A stretch of 64,000 nt of DNA from Flavobacteriales bacterium UBA2104 (GTDB lineage Bacteria; Bacteroidota; Bacteroidia; Flavobacteriales_D; Crocinitomicaceae): the NCBI GenBank assembly GCA_002331485.1, contig DCYS01000032.1, positions 728 to 64,727 on the forward strand, read 5' to 3'. Shown piece by piece: positions 17,487-26,300 of this stretch. Position numbers and translations under genes: made by a program. Under the pieces are notes generated by a model, which saw only the letters and a program-made list of their open reading frames with translations, had not been told where the DNA came from and did no database searches. Position 1 is the first letter of the stretch. The number at the start of each line of letters is the position of its first letter.

Positions 17487-19215
17487 GATGACCTCGATCA
17501 CCTAAAGGCGCACTTCTCCAGCCGTCAAAAGCATTGATTTGGTTCTTATCTGGTTCTTCTACGACATTCAGATAATAACGCTGATAATATGGTCGGTTCG
17601 TGTGAGGAACTATGATGTTCATCACTTTACCATTTCTCTCTAGTACTAACTCTTTTTCATCTTCCATGAAGTAATCCACCCAATTTGGAAAATCTCCATT
17701 GACAGAAACGTTATTGATCGATAAGATCTTATCACCGATCATAGCTCCACCAATATCCATAGCTCCGCCAGGATAAAGTGCATGAACAACTGTTTTACCA
17801 TCTTTTACAAGGGTCTTCGCTCCTAAATAAGCTGCCGCGGCGTCTTTTACCGGCTCATGTTCTAATTCGAAACCAATATATTCGAAGCATTCTACCAATA
17901 GAGAATTATACGCCTTCGTTCCATGGATATAATCATCAAAGAACCACTGGAAAGATATTCCTGAAACATTCTCAATAGCATTCTGATAATCTTTCTCCGT
18001 TATACCTTTTCCTTCTTTTCCAAAGTCGAAATAAAGACTTCGCATCACATTGTCTAGATTCTTCTTATTCTTTGTCGAACGAAGGATCAAGACATCAACA
18101 ATAAAGGCAAGTAAACATCCTTCGGTATAGATCGACACTTTTCTACCTGGAGCGCCTGCTTCGTATCCATCTAGCCACGTATCCCAAGAAGACTGAGCAA
18201 CTGAATAGTTGAAACGACCAAAATTATCAAAGTGACGCTGTAACTGAGCGTTCATTTCCTTGATGTACTGTTTCAAGCCGAAGACTCCAGATTTATATAG
18301 CATCAGATCACCCATGTAAGTTGTTACTCCTTCAGCGATATAGCCTAATTCAGAAAAGTTTTCTTTTGAGAAATCATAAGGCATCATATCTGCTGGTCGG
18401 ATCGATTTTACGTTCCAGGTATGGTATAATTCATGAGAACTTACTCCAAGAAACTCTGTGTAGTAGTCCTTAAAGACATCATAACTCGGACCGATAGTAA
18501 TTACAGTGCACTTCTCGTGCTCTACTCCGTGATACGTTTTGTATGGAAGGATTTGAAACAGAAAATGATACTCATCAACTGGAAATTCGAGAAACATCTC
18601 TAACTGCTTCTCTGTAAATTTTGTAAAGTCTCTAATTACAAGATCCCAATCCGGTTTTACAATGCCGTTAAACCATAAGTAAAAAGTGATCCCTTTCACC
18701 TCGTACGTTGACATTTGAAGATCAGCGGAGCAAATGAAAGGTGAGTCTGCCAATTCATCAAAACCTTCAGCCTTGAATGTATTATTTGATGTTTTGAGTG
18801 GATTAGCCACTTTCCAATCAGAAGGAATATCTAGCTGAACCGTTATCTCCTCTTCATATTGGTCAGGGTTAAAGATGAAACAATTCACAGGGTTAACATA
18901 CAGCTGAGATCCGTCCAAAAACGTGGACCCTGCATTTAATTCATTAGCATAGTAGCTATACTTCACAACGAACTGCTTATTGGATCCGTTCTCTACTATC
19001 CATATGTTCTTATTCGTCTTCTTGAAGGGACAAGGCTTTCCATCTTTTGTAAAAACTTGAAAATGATTCACATTTTTCGCAAAATCTCCTAACTGGTAAC
19101 GACCAGGTCGCCATGCTGGAAAGATCAGTTCTGTCTGTTCTTTCTCTGAGGAAATCTCCACCTCAAAGTGGATATACTGCTGCTGTGGAGTTGGAATGGT
19201 AAGTGAATATTTCAT
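17467..19215 (-). CDS. M61-family glycyl aminopeptidase-like metallopeptidase with PDZ domain
   Basis: A 582-residue zinc peptidase of family M61. The N-terminal beta domain covers about 1-170. The catalytic domain carries HELYH (His261, Glu262, His265) followed by TWNVKSIRP; the third zinc ligand is expected in the EGVTTYMGDL helix about 25 residues later. The C-terminal part (about 470-560) resembles a PDZ domain (GAMIGDKILSINNVSVNG). M61 enzymes trim N-terminal glycine or alanine from peptides. No signal peptide is visible, so it is probably cytoplasmic. It is convergent with bioF, with a 20-base overlap. Confidence 0.93.
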   Translation of the reverse strand: MKYSLTIPTPQQQYIHFEVEISSEKEQTELIFPAWRPGRYQLGDFAKNVNHFQVFTKDGKPCPFKKTNKNIWIVENGSNKQFVVKYSYYANELNAGSTFLDGSQLYVNPVNCFIFNPDQYEEEITVQLDIPSDWKVANPLKTSNNTFKAEGFDELADSPFICSADLQMSTYEVKGITFYLWFNGIVKPDWDLVIRDFTKFTEKQLEMFLEFPVDEYHFLFQILPYKTYHGVEHEKCTVITIGPSYDVFKDYYTEFLGVSSHELYHTWNVKSIRPADMMPYDFSKENFSELGYIAEGVTTYMGDLMLYKSGVFGLKQYIKEMNAQLQRHFDNFGRFNYSVAQSSWDTWLDGYEAGAPGRKVSIYTEGCLLAFIVDVLILRSTKNKKNLDNVMRSLYFDFGKEGKGITEKDYQNAIENVSGISFQWFFDDYIHGTKAYNSLLVECFEYIGFELEHEPVKDAAAAYLGAKTLVKDGKTVVHALYPGGAMDIGGAMIGDKILSINNVSVNGDFPNWVDYFMEDEKELVLERNGKVMNIIVPHTNRPYYQRYYLNVVEEPDKNQINAFDGWRSAPLGDRGHPKIILD

Positions 19216-19231
19216 TTACCAAAAATGGATA

Positions 19232-19282
19232 AAAAATGATAAAAAAGAAAGCCAATTACGTTCAAATAATTGGCTCTCTTTT
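19232..19282 (-). terminator. Rho-independent terminator (possibly bidirectional)
   Basis: A perfect 8-bp stem (GCCAATTA at 19251-19258 with TAATTGGC at 19267-19274) is flanked by an A-rich tract on the left and a T-rich tract on the right. On the minus strand it ends the CUB-domain gene. Confidence 0.8.
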
Positions 19283-19301
19283 TACGACTTGAAATAATCT
19301 G

Positions 19302-20678
19302 TTATTCTCCACCCATTTTTTTAACTCGTGAACCATCAGAATAGATTTCTATTCGAATTCCTTCAAAATCTTCACCTACTTCTTGACCTAATAAATTTAC
19401 GATTTTCACAACGTGTGGTTTCTCATAATTATTAAATATCGCTACAATTTCTTCGTGCATATCAGAACTTCCATTATAATCTGTTTGTTTTAACCTATAA
19501 TAATAGAGAGTTCCTTTTTCTATATTTCTATCTTCAAACGTGTATGTTTGTTTTCCATTGGATGTCCCATAAGAATCTATATTACCAATAGATTCCCAAA
19601 CTCCTCCATCTCGACTTCTTTCAATCGTGAAATAATTATTATTCAATTCCGACCCTGTTGACCATTTCAGAAGGTTATAACCTGGTTTGTCTTTACCTTC
19701 GAATGATAGAAATTCAACGGGCAGACTTATTGGGTTACATTCTAAGGAAGTTGTTCCTGTCCAATTCAACGTGTATGCGCCTCCACCTGGAGACCAATTA
19801 TTGATCATCAGAACGAATACATCTCCTGCATTAACATTTAATCCACTTGTCCAACCATCACCAAAAACACCTTCTGAGGTACCCGTGTATAAGTTTGACA
19901 TACCCCCTGTAGCACCTCCGTTACCAGCATAAGAGCAGCGTATAGGCGTCCCGAGACTTCCGCAATCTACTCCAGGACCGTACAATACGAAATCCAGATC
20001 ATCAGTACCATTATTTGCGGTTAGATCGAACTCCAAGACACCAGCAGAAGTTGTTTCGAAGAAATACCAATTGGTGAATTTCTCACCTTCTGCGTTACCA
20101 CAACCTGCACATCCTTCCTCATTGGATCCTGGACCTGGTGCCGTACCACTTAAAGATGAATTACTACAAATTTGCTGAGCATTAGTGCAATCAGTCAATC
20201 CGTCAGTAGCTCTTTGGGTGCAAGGGACACAACTGAACGTCGCAGCCCATCCAGGTCTGGTAAAGGATCCATCCGAGAAAAACCGAAACGACAAACAACC
20301 TGAAGCATCTGTGGATTGAATTGATCCTGCCGCAAAACCTGTAATTGAAGCTAGTAACGTTGATCCTTGAGTAGGACCATTTAAGATATCCAGAAAATCC
20401 CACCCATTCTCTAAATCAATAGATGAGAAATTTGCGCTGATACAAGTACCTGGAGTATTCGGACAAAATGAATGGTAAATCCCATTAACATTTGTAGAGT
20501 AGTTAAAAAATGTACCTCCGTCATCTACATAGGTTCCGGAACACGTATTTTGAGTACAATCCCCACTAAAGGTACTGTTTAAACCAACAGTATTATGAAC
20601 AAATGTCTGTCCTTTTACTGGTATAGATATAATCGCTACCAGAGAACTGATAAATAAAAAGCTATTTAAGTTTTTCAT
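19302..20678 (-). CDS. Secreted CUB-domain protein with degenerate T9SS-type C-terminus
   Basis: A 458-residue exported protein with a signal peptide (about 1-23, ending PVKG). Residues about 35-150 look like a CUB domain, with paired cysteines and the line DLENGWDFLDILNGPTQGS. A second beta-sandwich (about 185-310) is rich in glycine and cysteine (EEGCAGCGNAEGEKFTNWYFF). A fibronectin-like segment follows at 325-405 (FEGKDKPGYNLLKWSTGSELNN), often found before T9SS sorting signals. The C-terminal block KIVNLLGQEVGEDFEGIRIEIYSDG resembles the type A sorting domain, but the final residues (VKKMGGE) are atypical. It is probably a surface or secreted adhesion protein. The small exported gene upstream (20687-21127) may share its transcript. 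Confidence 0.82.
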   Translation of the reverse strand: MKNLNSFLFISSLVAIISIPVKGQTFVHNTVGLNSTFSGDCTQNTCSGTYVDDGGTFFNYSTNVNGIYHSFCPNTPGTCISANFSSIDLENGWDFLDILNGPTQGSTLLASITGFAAGSIQSTDASGCLSFRFFSDGSFTRPGWAATFSCVPCTQRATDGLTDCTNAQQICSNSSLSGTAPGPGSNEEGCAGCGNAEGEKFTNWYFFETTSAGVLEFDLTANNGTDDLDFVLYGPGVDCGSLGTPIRCSYAGNGGATGGMSNLYTGTSEGVFGDGWTSGLNVNAGDVFVLMINNWSPGGGAYTLNWTGTTSLECNPISLPVEFLSFEGKDKPGYNLLKWSTGSELNNNYFTIERSRDGGVWESIGNIDSYGTSNGKQTYTFEDRNIEKGTLYYYRLKQTDYNGSSDMHEEIVAIFNNYEKPHVVKIVNLLGQEVGEDFEGIRIEIYSDGSRVKKMGGE

Positions 20679-20686
20679 GGCGTTGA

Positions 20687-21127
20687 TTAGTTATTGATTC
20701 TTTGATTATAATCTCTGTAGATCCCCATCTTAATTCTCATCTCCTTATGTGAATCCAATAAGAGTGTCAGGCCAGAATTAGGCTCAAGATATTCAACCTT
20801 CTCATCGTACTCTCGGTGATTCGAAAGATTAACAATATCAATTTTTAGATATTCTTCAAGTGAGTAGTTTGCTGGAGAAAGTATTTTAAAAGACGCTGAG
20901 CACATGTAGTTCGTTCCACTTAGTTTTTTAGCTAAGTTTAATAACTGCTGCTTTTCAGATTCAGTGTAATACTCATTTATGTACACTTTTGTAAGTGTAT
21001 CGAGATCTTCATAACTTAATCGGGTTAATTCCTGACTTTCTGAAATATCTACATTATTAGATGTTTGATTGTAAGAATAAAAGCCTAAAAATGAGACTAT
21101 TAATGTAGTTAGTAGATGTTTTATCAT
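20687..21127 (-). CDS. Small exported protein of unknown function
   Basis: A 146-residue protein with a signal-like N-terminus (about 1-20, IVSFLGFYSYNQ) and a mostly helical, charged body with a stretch SYEDLDTLTKVYINEYYTESEKQQLLNLAKKL. Family not recognised. It lies eight bases upstream of the CUB-domain gene on the same strand, suggesting co-transcription. A DnaA-box-like sequence (TGTGGATAA, 21129-21137) sits immediately before its start codon. Confidence 0.65.
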   Translation of the reverse strand: MIKHLLTTLIVSFLGFYSYNQTSNNVDISESQELTRLSYEDLDTLTKVYINEYYTESEKQQLLNLAKKLSGTNYMCSASFKILSPANYSLEEYLKIDIVNLSNHREYDEKVEYLEPNSGLTLLLDSHKEMRIKMGIYRDYNQRINN

Positions 21128-21549
21128 GTGTGGATAACTTTTATTTTACATAAAATTAAATCATAGTAGAAAAACGAAAAAACTAATGCAATGTTAATTT
21201 ATAATCATTAAAAGATTTAAAATGTTAAACAAAAAACAATGTATTTAGATATACTGTTATCATTGACATTCAGAGATTTGTAAGTAACGATTGCTAATAT
21301 TTGAATTATTTAAAAAAGCTAATTTTGTCAGTAAAACGACTGCCTTACCATCAGTGATAAAGAGCTTTCTGTCTAGCAATTGTTCACATTTAGTAAATAC
21401 AATAATTCAGTTACAAAATCATTCTTTCAACACTATTCATAAGAACCTAAACGTTATGTAACTTTCGAATTGAAAAATTCCCTTGTTGATCCCTATTTTA
21501 CCCTTCTTTTCATTAACTTCGTCCCACGAAATCTAGAAAATCTAAGAAT
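21128..21549 (+). other. 422-base AT-rich intergenic region before lpdA
   Basis: No gene longer than a few dozen codons is supported. Visible elements are a perfect DnaA-type 9-mer on the minus strand (TGTGGATAA at 21129-21137), a plus-strand -7 box TAATTTTG (21320-21327), a hairpin-like CAGTAAAACGACTG around 21329-21342, and an imperfect TAACTTCG near 21514 that could be the proximal lpdA promoter. No tRNA-like cloverleaf was found. It could hold a long lpdA leader or a small RNA; nothing decides this. Confidence 0.4.
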
Positions 21550-22941
21550 ATGAGTTACGATATTATTGTTGTTGGAAGTGGACCTGGAGGATACGTTACT
21601 GCGATTCGCGCTTCACAGTTAGGACTTAAAACGGCTGTTGTAGAAAAGGAATCTTTAGGTGGTGTTTGTCTGAACTGGGGGTGTATTCCAACTAAAGCAT
21701 TACTGAAAAGTGCAAATGTATTTGAATACCTTTCTCACGCTGAGGATTATGGTATTACTGTAAAAGACAGTAAAGTAGATTTCGATGGAATGGTTAAGCG
21801 AAGTCGTAACGTTGCGGAAGGAATGAGTAAAGGTGTTCAGTTCTTGATGAAAAAGAACAAGATCGATGTACTCAATGGAACAGGTAAGATCCTTGCTGGA
21901 AAGAAAGTTGAAGTAACTGATGAAAAAGGTAAAAAAGAGACTTATCAAGCCGATAAAGGTGTGATCATCGCAACAGGTGCTCGTTCTCGTCAATTACCGA
22001 ACCTTCCACAAGATGGTAAAAAAGTAATTGGTTACCGTGAGGCAATGACCTTAAAGAAACAACCAAAGAAAATGGTTGTTGTTGGTTCAGGCGCTATCGG
22101 TGTTGAGTTCGCATACTTCTACAATTCAATCGGAACTGAAGTAACGATCGTAGAATACATGCCAAACATTGTTCCTGTTGAGGATACAGATGTTTCGAAA
22201 GAACTTGGTAAAACATTTAAGAAGAAAGGAATTAAGATCATGACTGACTCCTCTGTTGAGAAAGTTGATACAGGAGGTAAAGGTTGTAAAGTAACTGTCA
22301 AAACCAAGAAAGGCGAGGAAACGATCGAATGTGATACCGTTTTATCAGCTGTAGGTATTGAAGCGAATATCGAGGGAATCGGATTGGAAGATGTAGGTAT
22401 TGCAACCGATAAAGGTAAGATCATCGTAAACGATTATTACCAAACGAATATCCCTGGTTATTTTGCGATCGGTGACTGTGTTCCTGGTCAGGCTCTAGCT
22501 CACGTTGCTAGTGCTGAAGGGATTACATGTGTTGAAAAGATCGCTGGACACAACCCAGATCCAATAGACTACAACAACATCCCAGGATGTACGTATTGTT
22601 CTCCAGAGGTCGCTTCCGTTGGTATGACAGAAGCTGCTGCAAAAGAAGCGGGATATGATCTGAAGATCGGTAAATTCCCATTCTCTGCATCTGGTAAAGC
22701 AAGTGCTGCTGGTGCAAAAGAAGGATTTGTTAAATTGATCTTTGACGCAAAATATGGAGAGCTATTGGGTGGTCACATGATCGGTGCTAACGTTACTGAA
22801 ATGATCGCAGAAATAGTGGCTGTTCGTAAATTAGAAACAACAGGTGAAGAATTGATCAAAACAGTTCATCCTCACCCAACAATGTCTGAAGCAGTTATGG
22901 AAGCTGCTGCAGCTGCATATGATGAGGTGATACACCTGTAA
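21550..22941 (+). CDS. lpdA: Dihydrolipoyl dehydrogenase (E3)
   Basis: FAD-dependent disulfide oxidoreductase that reoxidises lipoamide in the pyruvate and 2-oxoglutarate dehydrogenase complexes, or the glycine cleavage system. The 463 residues show the FAD-binding GSGPGGY (9-15), the redox-active disulfide in CLNWGCIPTK (Cys40, Cys45), the NAD-binding GSGAIGVEF near 178-186, the second FAD motif AIGDC near 315 and the catalytic His-Glu pair in HPHPTMSEA (His442). Length is normal. It is a stand-alone gene with its own terminator, not inside a dehydrogenase operon. Confidence 0.97.
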   Translation: MSYDIIVVGSGPGGYVTAIRASQLGLKTAVVEKESLGGVCLNWGCIPTKALLKSANVFEYLSHAEDYGITVKDSKVDFDGMVKRSRNVAEGMSKGVQFLMKKNKIDVLNGTGKILAGKKVEVTDEKGKKETYQADKGVIIATGARSRQLPNLPQDGKKVIGYREAMTLKKQPKKMVVVGSGAIGVEFAYFYNSIGTEVTIVEYMPNIVPVEDTDVSKELGKTFKKKGIKIMTDSSVEKVDTGGKGCKVTVKTKKGEETIECDTVLSAVGIEANIEGIGLEDVGIATDKGKIIVNDYYQTNIPGYFAIGDCVPGQALAHVASAEGITCVEKIAGHNPDPIDYNNIPGCTYCSPEVASVGMTEAAAKEAGYDLKIGKFPFSASGKASAAGAKEGFVKLIFDAKYGELLGGHMIGANVTEMIAEIVAVRKLETTGEELIKTVHPHPTMSEAVMEAAAAAYDEVIHL

Positions 22942-22974
22942 GAATATAGAATTCAGAACTTAGAGTTAATCATG

Positions 22975-23006
22975 ACTGCTCATCGGAAGGTGGGCAGTTT
23001 TTTTTA
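22975..23006 (+). terminator. Rho-independent terminator of lpdA
   Basis: An 8-bp stem (ACTGCTCA at 22975-22982 with TGGGCAGT at 22991-22998, one G-T pair) followed by an uninterrupted T run to about 23005. The T run overlaps the stop end of the convergent lipoprotein gene. Confidence 0.85.
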
Positions 23007-23297
23007 TCTCTCTTTTATACATTTAACTTCCACTACATCTCCGATCATGCAGATTGATGCTTGATCAGTTAAGACATCATAAGTAACCCAGATCTTCATA
23101 CCATCTTTTGGGTTGATACTGAATTCGTCGAGATTTCGAGGCTCAACATACTCATCATCACTCACCTCTATCACCATACCACAGCCGTCAAGTCCAGTTT
23201 TATCAACGAATGTAGCTTTTACGGAGTTCTCGCAATCTGACTTTTTACAAGAGATCAGGAATAATGAACAAAATAATAGATAGCTTAACTTTTTCAT
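23004..23297 (-). CDS. Small putative lipoprotein
   Basis: A 97-residue protein with a lipobox (LFLISC, cysteine at 17) followed by KKSDCENSV. It contains several further cysteines (CGMVIEV, CMIGDVVEVKC) that could form disulfides in the periplasm or outer leaflet. No family is recognised. It is convergent with lpdA and divergent from dinB; the dinB operator pair lies in the shared 228-base upstream region. Confidence 0.75.
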   Translation of the reverse strand: MKKLSYLLFCSLFLISCKKSDCENSVKATFVDKTGLDGCGMVIEVSDDEYVEPRNLDEFSINPKDGMKIWVTYDVLTDQASICMIGDVVEVKCIKER

Positions 23298-23393
23298 AAG
23301 AGTTTATTTGATGCTAGTAACGTCAGTTGAATTACAATATTATTGATCTTTCATTTTTAACATTTTAATCCTCAACCATCTAAACAATCTGTT

Positions 23394-23432
23394 TGATTAT
23401 TTTTTAATCTTTTTAATGATTATTTTTTAATC
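23394..23432 (+). promoter_or_regulatory. Tandem dyad operator upstream of dinB
   Basis: Two identical 16-mers, TGATTATTTTTTAATC at 23394-23409 and again at 23417-23432. Each contains a perfect GATTA-TTTTT-TAATC dyad, and their starts are 23 bases apart. The same 16-mer recurs upstream of dnaE2 at 26248. Position just upstream of the dinB -7 box (23449) suits a repressor site. The likely binder is an SOS-type repressor encoded elsewhere; that is inference. Confidence 0.65.
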
Positions 23433-23448
23433 TTTTAAGAGATTGATG

Positions 23449-23456
23449 TACCTTTG
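23449..23456 (+). promoter_or_regulatory. -7 promoter box of dinB
   Basis: TACCTTTG fits TAnnTTTG. It overlaps an in-frame TTG at 23454, which therefore cannot be the start of translation on this transcript and supports the ATG at 23526. Confidence 0.5.
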
Positions 23457-23525
23457 AATCATCCGAAAGGAGCAATTCGATATGCAGTTCCAATTGTAGT
23501 TTTTTCATTTATTAAAACATTGCTT

Positions 23526-24743
23526 ATGCAAAAGGAACGTGCTATTGTCCACATGGATCTGGACACTTTCTTCGTATCATGTGAAAGACTCTTAGACAGT
23601 CGATTAAACGGTAAACCTATACTAATAGGTGGTACAAGTGACAGAGGTGTTGTAGCCTCTTGTAGTTATGAAGCTCGTAAGTTTGGGGTTCACTCTGCTA
23701 TGCCTATGAAAATGGCATTACAGCGTTGTCCGGAAGCGATCGTCATCAAGGGAAACTCTTCTACTTACACGAAGTATTCAAGAATTGTAACGGAGATCAT
23801 TCGAGAATCTGCACCAATTTATGAAAAAAGCTCAATTGACGAGTTTTATCTTGACTTCACAGGAATGGATCGATTCTTTGGCTGTAAAAAATATGCCGAT
23901 GAATTGAGAGAAAAGATCATTCGTGAATCAGGCTTACCGATCTCCTTTGGTCTATCAGAGAATAAAACTGTTTCCAAGATCGCAACTGGTGAAGCAAAAC
24001 CAAACAACGCTATTAATATTGATCATGGTTACGAACGTCCATTCCTTGCCCCTCTTTCAATTCGGAAGATCCCTTCTGTAGGACTTAAAACCTATCAAAC
24101 CTTTTGTGGACTAGGCGTTAAAAAGATCCATACACTTCAAGAGATGCCATTAGAGTTGCTTGAGCAGGTGTTTGGAAAGAATGGGAGAACGATTTGGAAA
24201 AAGGCACACGGCATTGATCCTTCACCAGTTATTCAGTACAGCGAACGTAAATCGATCTCCACTGAACGAACATTTGACCGCGATACGATCGACATCCATA
24301 AGGTTAAAGGAATTTTATCCGCTATGGGAGAAAACCTGGCCTTTCAATTGCGCAGAGCTCAGAAAGTATGTGCTTGTGTAACTGTGAAAGTCCGTTACTC
24401 TGACTTCCAAACAAAGACATTACAAAAAAAGATCCCTTATACAGCAGCTGATCATGAGATCATTCCGCTGGTTTTAGAGTTGTTTGACAAGATCTATTAC
24501 CGTAGAGTTAGAATTCGTTTGATCGGCGTTCGTTTAAGTCACCTGGTAAACGGTAGTCATCAGATCAACTTATTCACAGATGACACCCGACAAAGTGACC
24601 TATACCAGGCGATGGATCATATTCGGAATCGTTATGGTGACCGCAGTGTAATGCGTGCTTCTGGTCTTACCGCCCGAACAATAGGCAGGATGAATCCCTT
24701 TAATGGAGAACCTCCGGTACTGTTGGCGAATAGAAGGGTTTAA
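23526..24743 (+). CDS. dinB: DNA polymerase IV (Y-family translesion polymerase)
   Basis: Error-prone lesion-bypass polymerase. The 405-residue product from the ATG at 23526 begins MQKERAIVHMDLDTFFVSCE, with the first catalytic aspartates (MDLD, 10-13). SIDEFYLDF (about 102-110) carries the second acidic pair. A helix-hairpin-helix region (KIPSVGLKTYQTFCGLGVKKI) and the little-finger domain follow. The ending LTARTIGRMNPFNGEPPVLLANRR is typical of the Bacteroidota DinB subgroup. The frame is open upstream to 23454, but that start lies in the -7 box. It is the partner of dnaE2 at 26301, with which it shares operator sequences. In many Bacteroidota the two are adjacent; here a convergently oriented ndh gene separates them. 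Confidence 0.93.
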   Translation: MQKERAIVHMDLDTFFVSCERLLDSRLNGKPILIGGTSDRGVVASCSYEARKFGVHSAMPMKMALQRCPEAIVIKGNSSTYTKYSRIVTEIIRESAPIYEKSSIDEFYLDFTGMDRFFGCKKYADELREKIIRESGLPISFGLSENKTVSKIATGEAKPNNAINIDHGYERPFLAPLSIRKIPSVGLKTYQTFCGLGVKKIHTLQEMPLELLEQVFGKNGRTIWKKAHGIDPSPVIQYSERKSISTERTFDRDTIDIHKVKGILSAMGENLAFQLRRAQKVCACVTVKVRYSDFQTKTLQKKIPYTAADHEIIPLVLELFDKIYYRRVRIRLIGVRLSHLVNGSHQINLFTDDTRQSDLYQAMDHIRNRYGDRSVMRASGLTARTIGRMNPFNGEPPVLLANRRV

Positions 24744-24746
24744 AAC

Positions 24747-26087
24747 CTACTCCTTCTCCATCTCCTGCAAATGGCGTTTTTTCATCATTTGCTTTTTCTT
24801 ACGGCGTTCAGTTCCAGGATCATATTTTGAGATCATCAGGCGCATACCCCGATCTGAGTTGAAATAATTTTTTGTCCAGTTAAAGAAAGTGATCACGCGG
24901 TTTCTAAATCCAACTAGCGCCATCAAATGAACACCCATCCAAATGAACCAGGCGAAAGATCCTCCACTTCTGAATTTCCCCATTTCAACCAGCGCTTTAT
25001 TCTTACCAACCGTGGCCATTGCCCCTTTATCTTTATACTTGAAAGGACGCATTTCCTGACCTTTCTGCGCTCGTAATATGTTCTTTCCTAAATTCACACC
25101 TTGCTGCATAGCTGGCGGTGCGATCATCGGATGACCATTCGGATATTCTTCACTCGTCATGGCTGCCACATCACCTAAAGCATAAATATTCTCATATCCT
25201 TTTACCCGATTGTATTCATCAACCTCAATTCGATTTCCACGAACAATTGCCTCCTTACCTAATCCCTCAACCGGATTACCTTTTACTCCTGCCGTCCAAA
25301 TCAATGTTCTGGCAATAATATCTTCTTCTGTTGATGTCTGTACATAATCTCCAGAGACATCGAGAACTCTTGTATTTAGTACCACATTCACTCCCAACTT
25401 TTCGAGATACTTTTTCGCCTTTTCACTACTTTTTTCACTAAGCATTGGCAGTACCCTGCTCCCACTCTGCACTAAGTAGATGTTCATTTGACTAAAATCG
25501 AGCTCTGGATAATCATGAGGAAGCACGTGAAGCTTTAACTCACCCATCGCTCCAGCTAACTCTACCCCTGTTGGTCCTGCTCCTGCGATCACGAAATTCA
25601 TCATTCCCTTTCGCTTTCGCTCATTTGAATTCCGCAATGCCTTTTCAAAATTGTGGAGGATCATAGATCTTAGATCCAATGCCTCAATAATACTCTTCAT
25701 CGGCATGGAGTTAACGATCAGTCCATCATTTCCAAAAAAGTTTGTTTGAGCTCCAGTGGCAATAACCAGATGATCATAAGATAGCTCATCACTATCCAAA
25801 TAAACCTTGTTTTCAGCAGGATCTATTTTAGTCACTTCCCCTAACCGAAAGTAAACGTTCTTGGCTTTCTTAAAGATCTTCCGTATTGGATAAGCAATCG
25901 ATTCAGATTCCAAAACAGAGGTTGCAACTTGATACAATAGTGGCTGAAATGTGTGATAATTATTCTTGTCTATAATTACAACTTGTACATCTTTATTTCG
26001 CAGCGTTTTAGCCAGTTGAATTCCACCGAATCCTCCTCCAATGATCACAACTCTTGATTTCTTATCATGCGGTATATCGATTACCAT
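24747..26087 (-). CDS. ndh: Type II NADH dehydrogenase (NAD(P)/FAD-dependent oxidoreductase)
   Basis: Single-subunit, non-proton-pumping NADH:quinone oxidoreductase at the inner face of the membrane. The 446 residues hold the FAD dinucleotide fold GGGFGGIQLAK (17-27), the family segment YHTFQPLLYQVATSVL (about 44-60), the NADH fold AGAGPTGVELAGAM (about 169) and ALGDVAA (about 307). A C-terminal amphipathic/hydrophobic stretch (FAWFIWMGVHLMALVGF, about 380-397) suits membrane attachment, followed by a basic tail. It lies between dinB and dnaE2 on the opposite strand, three bases from the dinB stop. No functional link to lesion bypass is implied. Confidence 0.92.
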   Translation of the reverse strand: MVIDIPHDKKSRVVIIGGGFGGIQLAKTLRNKDVQVVIIDKNNYHTFQPLLYQVATSVLESESIAYPIRKIFKKAKNVYFRLGEVTKIDPAENKVYLDSDELSYDHLVIATGAQTNFFGNDGLIVNSMPMKSIIEALDLRSMILHNFEKALRNSNERKRKGMMNFVIAGAGPTGVELAGAMGELKLHVLPHDYPELDFSQMNIYLVQSGSRVLPMLSEKSSEKAKKYLEKLGVNVVLNTRVLDVSGDYVQTSTEEDIIARTLIWTAGVKGNPVEGLGKEAIVRGNRIEVDEYNRVKGYENIYALGDVAAMTSEEYPNGHPMIAPPAMQQGVNLGKNILRAQKGQEMRPFKYKDKGAMATVGKNKALVEMGKFRSGGSFAWFIWMGVHLMALVGFRNRVITFFNWTKNYFNSDRGMRLMISKYDPGTERRKKKQMMKKRHLQEMEKE

Positions 26088-26247
26088 AGCTTAGTGTATA
26101 GGTTCATAAAGTGTCAACTATCTAAATATAAACATTTTATAACCTCAGATAGTTCGATGAAAGTGAATTATTATTAAATGTCTCAATTTTTTCTCATTTG
26201 GGTAAAACTGAACTTTTGTCTCATTGACAAAATCAGCTACTTTATTT

Positions 26248-26286
26248 TGATTATTTTTTAATCATTATATTGATTAATATTTAATT
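26248..26286 (+). promoter_or_regulatory. Tandem dyad operator upstream of dnaE2
   Basis: A perfect copy of the dinB operator, TGATTATTTTTTAATCA (26248-26264), is followed 23 bases downstream by a degenerate copy, TGATTAATATTTAATT (26271-26286; 13 of 16 identical). The second copy overlaps the dnaE2 -7 box. The same 23-base spacing as at dinB argues for cooperative binding of two repressor dimers on one face of the helix. Confidence 0.65.
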
Positions 26287-26289
26287 TTG
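26282..26289 (+). promoter_or_regulatory. -7 promoter box of dnaE2
   Basis: TAATTTTG matches TAnnTTTG. It ends 11 bases before the ATG and overlaps the degenerate operator copy, so a bound protein would block the promoter directly. Confidence 0.55.
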
Positions 26290-26300
26290 TATTTAAAGAA

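Noticed and set aside
23454..23525. Longer dinB reading frame starting at a TTG
   Set aside because: The codon overlaps the predicted -7 promoter box and the added residues do not resemble the DinB N-terminus.
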